Source: an uncultured Lachnospiraceae bacterium
Lineage (GTDB): Bacteria > Bacillota > Clostridia > Lachnospirales > Lachnospiraceae
Reading direction: 5' to 3'
NCBI GenBank assembly: GCA_902476265.1
Contig: CABSCP010000001.1
Span: 372,001 to 436,000, forward strand
Length of the DNA: 64,000 nt
Both the position numbers and the translations under genes were made by a program. How positions within the stretch are numbered: the stretch's first letter is position 1; each line of letters begins with the position of its first letter. Below are positions 58,448-64,000 of this stretch, in pieces. Below the pieces are notes generated by a model, which saw nothing but the letters and a program-made list of their open reading frames with translations, did no database searches and had not been told where the DNA came from.

Positions 58448-60934
58448 ATGTTAAAGAAAGCATCTATCAAGTTTGATAAAGAGCTTTTTAAGGGAAGCGT
58501 GTTAAATAACGTGAAAACCCTTTACAGAAGAACCCTGGAAGAGGCTGACCAGCAGCAGATTTTCCAGGCGGTATCCTATGCGATCAAAGATGTTATCGTG
58601 GATAACTGGATGATCACACAGAAGGAATATGAGAAACAGGACCCCAAAATGGTTTATTACATGTCCATGGAATTTCTGATGGGCCGTGCCCTGGGCAATA
58701 ACCTGATCAACCTGCAGGCTTATAATGAAGTGAAGGAAGCGCTGGAGGAACTGGGCGTGGATATCAATCTGGTGGAAGATCAGGAGCCGGATCCGGCGCT
58801 GGGAAACGGCGGTCTGGGACGTCTGGCAGCATGTTTCCTGGATTCCCTGGCAACCCTGGGATATGCGGCATACGGCTGCGGCATTCGTTACCGCTATGGC
58901 ATGTTCAAACAGGAAATCCGAGACGGTTACCAGATCGAAGTGCCGGACAACTGGCTTGTGGACGGCTATCCGTTTGAACTGCGCCGTGCTGAGTATGCAA
59001 AAGAAGTGAAATTCGGCGGATGGGTCAATGCTTATGTGGATGAAAACGGACGCACCGTGTTCAAACAGGAAGGGTATCAGTCTGTAAAGGCGATCCCGTT
59101 TGACATGCCCATCGTAGGTTACGGCAACGGCATCGTGAACACCCTGCGCATCTGGGATGCGGAAGCGGTGGAATGCTTCTCTCTGGATTCCTTTGATAAG
59201 GGCGATTATCAGAAGGCAGTGGAGCAGGAGAACCTGGCCCGTAATATCGTGGAAGTTCTTTACCCCAATGACAATCATTATGCCGGGAAGGAGCTCCGTT
59301 TAAAACAGCAGTACTTCTTCATTTCCGCATCCGTACAGGAAGCGGTGGCAAAATATATGAGAAAGCACGACGATATCCGCAAGTTCCATGAGAAAGTGAC
59401 ATTCCAGTTAAATGACACCCATCCTACCGTTGCGGTTGCGGAACTGATGCGCGTGCTGATGGATGACTATTATCTCACCTGGGATGAAGCATGGGAAGTG
59501 ACCACCAAGACCTGTGCCTACACCAACCATACCATCATGGCGGAAGCGCTGGAAAAATGGCCGATTGAACTCTTCTCCAGACTGCTTCCCAGAATTTATC
59601 AGATCGTAGAAGAAATCAATCGCAGATTTGTGCTGCAGATTCAGCAGAAGTATCCGGGTAATCAGGAGAAAGTCCGCAAGATGGCGATTATTTATGACGG
59701 GCAGGTAAAAATGGCTCATCTGGCCATCGCTTCCGGTTATTCCGTGAACGGCGTTGCGCGTCTGCATACGGAAATCCTGAAAAATCAGGAACTGAAAGAT
59801 TTCTACGAAATGATGCCTGAAAAGTTCAACAATAAGACAAACGGCATCACACAGAGAAGATTTTTGATGCACGGAAATCCGCTTCTGGCTGACTGGGTAA
59901 CAAGCCGCGTAGGCGATGACTGGATTACAGATCTGCCGCAGATTTCCAGACTGCGCGTTTATGCGGACGACGAAAAAGCGCAGCAGGAATTCATGAACAT
60001 TAAATATCAGAACAAGGTGCGTCTGGCAAAATATATTCTGGAAAACAATGGGATCGAAGTGGACCCCCGTTCCATTTTTGATGTACAGGTAAAGCGTCTG
60101 CATGAGTATAAGCGCCAGCTGTTAAACATCCTTCACATCATGTATCTGTATAATGAACTGAAGGATCACCCGGAAATGGACTTCTATCCCAGAACCTTTA
60201 TTTTCGGGGCAAAGGCTGCTGCGGGTTATCGCAATGCGAAGCTGACCATCAAACTGATCAACTCCGTGGCGGATGTGATCAACAACGACCCTGTGGTAAA
60301 CGGCAGGATCAAAATCGTATTTATTGAGAACTACCGGGTATCCAACGCGGAATGGATTTTTGCGGCTTCCGATGTTTCCGAGCAGATTTCCACAGCCAGC
60401 AAGGAAGCTTCCGGCACCGGCAACATGAAATTCATGTTAAACGGCGCGTTGACGCTGGGGACCATGGACGGTGCAAACGTGGAGATTGTGGAAGAAGTGG
60501 GAGAAGAAAACGCATTCATTTTCGGTTTGAGCTCCGATCAGGTCATCCATTATGAAAACTTAGGCGGCTATAACCCGATGGATATTTTCAACAATGACCA
60601 GGACATCCGCCGTGTGCTGATGCAGCTGATCAACGGCACTTATTCCAAGAATGATCCGGAACTGTTCCGCCCGCTTTATAATTCTCTGCTGAACACACAG
60701 AATACGGCGAAAGCGGACACCTATTTCATCCTTGCGGATTTCAAGTCCTATGCGGAAGCGCAGCGCAGAGTGGAAGCGGCGTACAGAAACGAAAAGGGCT
60801 GGGCGAGAAGCGCTATCCTGAATGTGGCATGTTCCGGCAAATTCACTTCTGACCGTACCATTCAGGAATATGTGGATGAGATCTGGCATCTGGATAAGGT
60901 TGTTCTGCCCAAAAAAGAAATTAAGACCAAATGA
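58448..60934 (+). CDS. glgP: Glycogen/starch alpha-glucan phosphorylase
   Basis: 828-residue GT35 phosphorylase, cytoplasmic, releasing glucose-1-phosphate from glycogen or maltodextrin. Family blocks: YYMSMEFLMGRALGNNL, ALGNGGLGRLAACFLDS, FQLNDTHPTVAVAELMR, and the PLP site EASGTGNMKFMLNGALTLGT with Lys661. Full normal length with the usual C-terminal YSKNDPELFRPL region. It works with GlgX (30516-32678). Ribosome site AGGAGGAGA. Transcribed alone, with promoter and terminator both visible. Confidence 0.97.
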   Translation: MLKKASIKFDKELFKGSVLNNVKTLYRRTLEEADQQQIFQAVSYAIKDVIVDNWMITQKEYEKQDPKMVYYMSMEFLMGRALGNNLINLQAYNEVKEALEELGVDINLVEDQEPDPALGNGGLGRLAACFLDSLATLGYAAYGCGIRYRYGMFKQEIRDGYQIEVPDNWLVDGYPFELRRAEYAKEVKFGGWVNAYVDENGRTVFKQEGYQSVKAIPFDMPIVGYGNGIVNTLRIWDAEAVECFSLDSFDKGDYQKAVEQENLARNIVEVLYPNDNHYAGKELRLKQQYFFISASVQEAVAKYMRKHDDIRKFHEKVTFQLNDTHPTVAVAELMRVLMDDYYLTWDEAWEVTTKTCAYTNHTIMAEALEKWPIELFSRLLPRIYQIVEEINRRFVLQIQQKYPGNQEKVRKMAIIYDGQVKMAHLAIASGYSVNGVARLHTEILKNQELKDFYEMMPEKFNNKTNGITQRRFLMHGNPLLADWVTSRVGDDWITDLPQISRLRVYADDEKAQQEFMNIKYQNKVRLAKYILENNGIEVDPRSIFDVQVKRLHEYKRQLLNILHIMYLYNELKDHPEMDFYPRTFIFGAKAAAGYRNAKLTIKLINSVADVINNDPVVNGRIKIVFIENYRVSNAEWIFAASDVSEQISTASKEASGTGNMKFMLNGALTLGTMDGANVEIVEEVGEENAFIFGLSSDQVIHYENLGGYNPMDIFNNDQDIRRVLMQLINGTYSKNDPELFRPLYNSLLNTQNTAKADTYFILADFKSYAEAQRRVEAAYRNEKGWARSAILNVACSGKFTSDRTIQEYVDEIWHLDKVVLPKKEIKTK

Positions 60935-60971
60935 TTGCAGGGTTTACAGACTGATTCCCTTAAAGTAAAAT

Positions 60972-61009
60972 AGCCGCCCGGTTTTTGCCGGGCGGCTTGC
61001 GGTTTTTTT
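60972..61009 (+). terminator. Terminator of glgP
   Basis: AGCCGCCCGG (60972-60981) and CCGGGCGGCT (60988-60997) form a perfect 10-bp stem, followed by TGCGG and seven T. Confidence 0.93.
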
Positions 61010-61010
61010 G

Positions 61011-61451
61011 TCAGGAAATGCAGGACAACTCTGACACAAGTGCATCATATACTTTGTCGAAGGTGGAAAAAAACTGTTCCAGTTCGGATGGCGGAAGATG
61101 GGAAAAGGCCCTGCGGATAAAATCTGTCAGAACTTCGTAGCTGTGAAGACAAATCGCTTCCCCCTCCTGGGTGAGGGTAACATAAGTGCCGCGCCGGTCT
61201 TTTTCATTTAAGGTTTTGCTGATATAACCTTTGGCGGACAGCTTCCGGAGACATCGGGAAACTGTGGGGACGGCCACATTTAAAAGAGCGGCGATTTCGG
61301 AAACCCCTGCGCCGCGGCTGGCTTTTTCATTCAGCTCACGGATGGCAAGAAGGGTGCACAGCTCGCTTTCAGGAAGGAGATCCAGTCTTTCCATAATGCG
61401 CAGCAGCTGAATTTTTCGTGTGATTTCAAAGGGCTTTGATATGAGATCCAT
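61011..61451 (-). CDS. MarR family transcriptional regulator
   Basis: 146-residue MarR-type repressor. The winged helix reads GVSEIAALLNVAVPTVSRCL, RKLSAKGYISKTLNEKDRRG and TYVTLTQEGEAI (wing with the DxR motif). Flanking helices form the dimer. It is divergent from the RND efflux genes, and a perfect palindrome lies between the two starts, so it probably represses the efflux operon and itself. Inducer unknown. Confidence 0.93.
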   Translation of the reverse strand: MDLISKPFEITRKIQLLRIMERLDLLPESELCTLLAIRELNEKASRGAGVSEIAALLNVAVPTVSRCLRKLSAKGYISKTLNEKDRRGTYVTLTQEGEAICLHSYEVLTDFIRRAFSHLPPSELEQFFSTFDKVYDALVSELSCIS

Positions 61452-61486
61452 AGGTGTGCCTGCCTTCCCGGGTGTATTCTTGTTTT

Positions 61487-61591
61487 AGTATAACACGGGA
61501 TTACGGAAAGTCAAAAATAGTTTATACTTTTTTTATTGACAGAGGGATATGATAAATGTAAGATAGGTCTAAAATAGTTAGCATTGCTAAC
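61487..61591. promoter_or_regulatory. Divergent promoters and MarR operator
   Basis: Rightward: TTGACA (61536-61541), 17-base spacer, TAAGAT (61559-61564). The perfect palindrome GTTAGCATTGCTAAC (61577-61591) follows at the transcription start. Leftward: TTGACT (61509-61514) and TATACT (61487-61492), 16 bases apart on the minus strand. The operator position suits repression of the efflux genes. Confidence 0.8.
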
Positions 61592-61630
61592 AGTTGTGCG
61601 ATCGATAATTATTGGAGGAATACAGGAAGA

Positions 61631-63739
61631 ATGAACAGGAAAAACAGGTTAAAAGGGCTCTCTTTACTGTTGACGGCAGCACTTCTGGCAGGAGGATGCG
61701 GGCAGGAGGCGGCTACAGAAACAGAGGCTTCTACAGCTTCGGTTGCGGTGAAAGCGGTCAGTCCCGAGGTGGGGACGCTGACGGTAAGCAACCAGTTTGT
61801 GGGCACGGTGACGCCGCAGCAGCAGGTGAGCATTGTCCCGCTGGTATCCGGAGTGATCGATGCGGTATACGCTGAGGTAGGGGATGAAGTCAAAGCCGGA
61901 GAGGTCCTTTTTCATATCGAGGATGACGCTGCCAGACTGCAGGCCGAGAGTGCTAATGCCAGTAAAAAGAGTGCGGAGGCTTCCGCTAAAATGCAGCTCG
62001 GTTCCGCTCAGGTGATGAATAATATTTCCATGGAGTCCAATATCAGATCCATCGAATATCAGATCGAAATGGCGAAGGATCAGTATAACTCTGCCGTCAA
62101 CGGCGTGCAGGAGGCGGAGGATGCCAAGGATGACATGAAGAAGGCGAAGCAGGAAATCAATGATTCCATTGACAGCCTGCAAGGCAGTTATAACGAGATG
62201 GAAGATGTCATTTCCGAGGCAAAAAATTACATTGTACCTGTGGGAGTGAATAAAGCGGAATTTAAAACAGTATATGACCATCCCTATGCACCGGATCATT
62301 ACCAATGGGCGGATTCAGAGGAGAGCCGGTCGGACGAGGAAGAACCGGCCGATAAGGCAGAGAACGATATCCTCAGGGAAGAAAAACCGGACATACCGGA
62401 AAGAACTCCGGACAGCGAAGAGGAAGGGCAGACTACGTCCCCGGAAGAAACGGAGAGCGGTACTGCCGAAAGCAATGAAACACAGAGCACCACGACTTCA
62501 GAGGAAACGGTTTCCGAAGAGAGCAGCGAATCTCATTCGACGGAGGACAACGATACAAAACCCGAGGCAGAATCGGAGGACACCCATTCAGATTCCGAAT
62601 CCGAACCGGAAAGCGGAGCAGAGAAGGATACCGAGGAAGCCCGCTCCGGTCAGACAGCGTATGAGGCGCCTTTCGCCTATTTTGGCGTGGAACTGGTGAA
62701 AGAAGCAGCGCCTGTCTACCTGGCGGAAACGGAAGAAGGGACTGTTCCTGATATCGAAAGGACTTCGGAGGAAGATGCGTGGAAGGCTTATGAAGAGCAG
62801 CAGAAGATCGACAGTCTGAAAAAGAAAACGGAAAAAATGGGATTTGATGCAACCGATATCATGACCGGAAAAGCGGATGCCGCCATGGTGGAATACGCTG
62901 CCCAAATTGCCATGCTGGAGTATCAGTCTTCCCAGATTGACAGCAGCAAGGCATCTCTGGAAAGCAGTATCAAGTCCGGAGAAACCGCTCAGAACACCAC
63001 CAAAAAGACGATTGATTTTTATCAGGATAATTTAAAGGATGCACAGACCACCTACGGGATCCAGAACGGCCAGGCTTATCAGGATACCGCAGATGCGCTG
63101 TCGGCACAGCTGGCGGCAGCGGATGTGGGAGTGAGGAGCGCCGAGCTGCAGCTGGAATATTATTCCCCCACATCCCCGATTTCAGGAACCGTTGTGAGCA
63201 AGGGAATTGAGCTGTACGGGCTGGCGCAGCCGGGCTACGCGGCTTATGTGATCTCCAATCAGGATGCCATGAATGTGACATTCATGGTGAGCGGCCAGGT
63301 GAGAAACAGCCTGCAGGAAGGAATGAAGATCACACTGGAAAAGGACGGAGAAACTTTTGAAGGAACGATCACCCAGATCGGAGAAGCGGTGGATGCCCAG
63401 TCCGGCGGTATGTTTACGGTAAAAGCCGTGACGGAGGTGGGCGGCGATAAGCTTTTGAGCGGTGCGGCGGTAAAACTGACTGTGGATACCTTCCGCACGG
63501 ACAATGCAGTGCTGATCCCTTATGATGCGGTTCATTTTGAAAGCGAAAAGGCTTATGTTTTCCGGATTGCAGACGGGAAAGCGGTGCGCACCGAGGTGAC
63601 CGTGGGCCTGATGAACGACGATAAAGTGGAAATCACGGAAGGTCTTGCGGCAGACAGCAGGATCATCGCCACCTGGTCATCCCAGCTGGAGGACGGCGCG
63701 GCCGTGCGCATCATCGGGGAACAGGAGGCGGCGGAATGA
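61631..63739 (+). CDS. RND efflux periplasmic-adaptor-type lipoprotein with acidic insertion
   Basis: 702-residue membrane fusion protein (HlyD/AcrA type), about 300 residues longer than usual. Signal peptide with lipobox LAGGC (Cys at about residue 23). The first lipoyl half is PQQQVSIVPLVSGVIDAVYAE, followed by a helical hairpin. Between its two arms sits a low-complexity region (about residues 220-345) rich in Glu, Ser, Thr and Asp. The second arm, lipoyl half (PTSPISGTVVSKGIELYGLA) and the beta-barrel (KITLEKDGETFEGTITQIGEAV) follow. In a Gram-positive it would span the wall side of the RND pump. Overlaps the pump gene by four bases; under the divergent MarR regulator. Confidence 0.9.
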   Translation: MNRKNRLKGLSLLLTAALLAGGCGQEAATETEASTASVAVKAVSPEVGTLTVSNQFVGTVTPQQQVSIVPLVSGVIDAVYAEVGDEVKAGEVLFHIEDDAARLQAESANASKKSAEASAKMQLGSAQVMNNISMESNIRSIEYQIEMAKDQYNSAVNGVQEAEDAKDDMKKAKQEINDSIDSLQGSYNEMEDVISEAKNYIVPVGVNKAEFKTVYDHPYAPDHYQWADSEESRSDEEEPADKAENDILREEKPDIPERTPDSEEEGQTTSPEETESGTAESNETQSTTTSEETVSEESSESHSTEDNDTKPEAESEDTHSDSESEPESGAEKDTEEARSGQTAYEAPFAYFGVELVKEAAPVYLAETEEGTVPDIERTSEEDAWKAYEEQQKIDSLKKKTEKMGFDATDIMTGKADAAMVEYAAQIAMLEYQSSQIDSSKASLESSIKSGETAQNTTKKTIDFYQDNLKDAQTTYGIQNGQAYQDTADALSAQLAAADVGVRSAELQLEYYSPTSPISGTVVSKGIELYGLAQPGYAAYVISNQDAMNVTFMVSGQVRNSLQEGMKITLEKDGETFEGTITQIGEAVDAQSGGMFTVKAVTEVGGDKLLSGAAVKLTVDTFRTDNAVLIPYDAVHFESEKAYVFRIADGKAVRTEVTVGLMNDDKVEITEGLAADSRIIATWSSQLEDGAAVRIIGEQEAAE

Positions 63740-64000
63740 ATTTGACAAAGCTTGCACTAAAAAGGCCGGTTTCTGTCATTCTGATCATCCTGGCGCTGGC
63801 TGTGTTCGGCTTAAGCTCCATTCCGAGCTTTAAAATGCAGCTGATTCCCGACATGGATATGCCCATGCTGATCGTTATGACCACCTATCCGGGCGCGGAT
63901 CCGGAGAGTGTGGATGAACTGGTGACCAGTGTGGTGGAAGATGCGGGCGCCACCTTAAACGGCCTGGATTCCATCACCTCCCAGTCTTCCGAAAACGTGT
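63736..64000 (+). CDS. RND efflux transporter (AcrB/AcrD/AcrF type), 5' part
   Basis: First 88 codons of a proton-driven RND pump; the gene continues beyond the right edge. It starts with NLTKLALKRPVSVILIILAL, the usual first transmembrane segment, and then PDMDMPMLIVMTTYPGADPESVDELVT, a clear match to the porter domain start (PGASPEEVExxVT). ATGA overlap with the adaptor gene. Together they form a two-part pump without an outer-membrane channel, as expected in Firmicutes. Confidence 0.93.
   Translation, partial: MNLTKLALKRPVSVILIILALAVFGLSSIPSFKMQLIPDMDMPMLIVMTTYPGADPESVDELVTSVVEDAGATLNGLDSITSQSSENV

Overview
The window looks like chromosome of an anaerobic gut Firmicute, most likely a Lachnospiraceae (Clostridia). 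Evidence from the sequence: strong AGGAGG-type ribosome sites, a T-box leader on ileS, a yjdF riboswitch, an oxygen-scavenging A-type flavoprotein, a Clostridium beijerinckii-type secondary alcohol dehydrogenase, a decayed Rpn-family nuclease gene, and glycan uptake through ABC importers. No rRNA, tRNA, CRISPR array, intact insertion sequence or prophage was seen.

Layout. 1-4.4 kb: 3' part of a GH42 beta-galactosidase, a yjdF riboswitch plus yjdF, an LCP cell-wall ligase, a serine beta-lactamase-like hydrolase and a fragment of an LD-carboxypeptidase. 4.5-12 kb: a self-contained glycoside operon (LacI regulator with two palindromic operators, GH4 glycosidase, BadF-type sugar kinase, three-part ABC importer, NagB-type deaminase), ending in a clear terminator. 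12.1-15.5 kb: a large hybrid histidine kinase with an NTF2-like N-terminus. 15.5-18.9 kb: an alcohol dehydrogenase and COG0523 GTPase pair, divergent from FprA. 19-25 kb: XRE regulator plus CPBP protease, a short-chain dehydrogenase, and an ECF sigma/membrane protein/ABC exporter set. 25-30.4 kb: an OYE-like reductase, an AAA/PD-(D/E)XK gene pair and two lipoproteins. 30.5-36.6 kb: glycogen debranching enzyme GlgX, then a leftward group of small enzymes (TetR, DHFR-like, nitrilase, NTF2-like, CAT-like).

36.6-37.4 kb is an AT-rich stretch of gene remnants bounded by two long perfect inverted repeats. 37.5-44.3 kb is a five-gene redox operon: GlpA-like and a second FAD oxidoreductase, DUF1667, an alkylglycerone-phosphate-synthase-like flavoprotein and an FGGY kinase. 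This is the best candidate for an undescribed pathway. 44.5-49.5 kb is a BceAB-type exporter co-encoded with a NarL-type two-component system; the response regulator carries a one-base frameshift. 49.8-54.5 kb has two tiny genes and ileS, whose leader contains a hairpin, six tandem 42-bp hairpin repeats and a T-box. 54.5-58.3 kb has an Rpn pseudogene, an unusual class I isoprenoid-synthase-like protein and a GNAT-type acyltransferase. 58.4-64 kb has glycogen phosphorylase, a divergent MarR regulator with a palindromic operator, and an RND efflux pair that runs off the end.

All assignments come from reading the sequence and recalling families; no database search was run. Start codons were chosen by ribosome-site spacing and differ from the longest open frame in many places; this is stated per gene.
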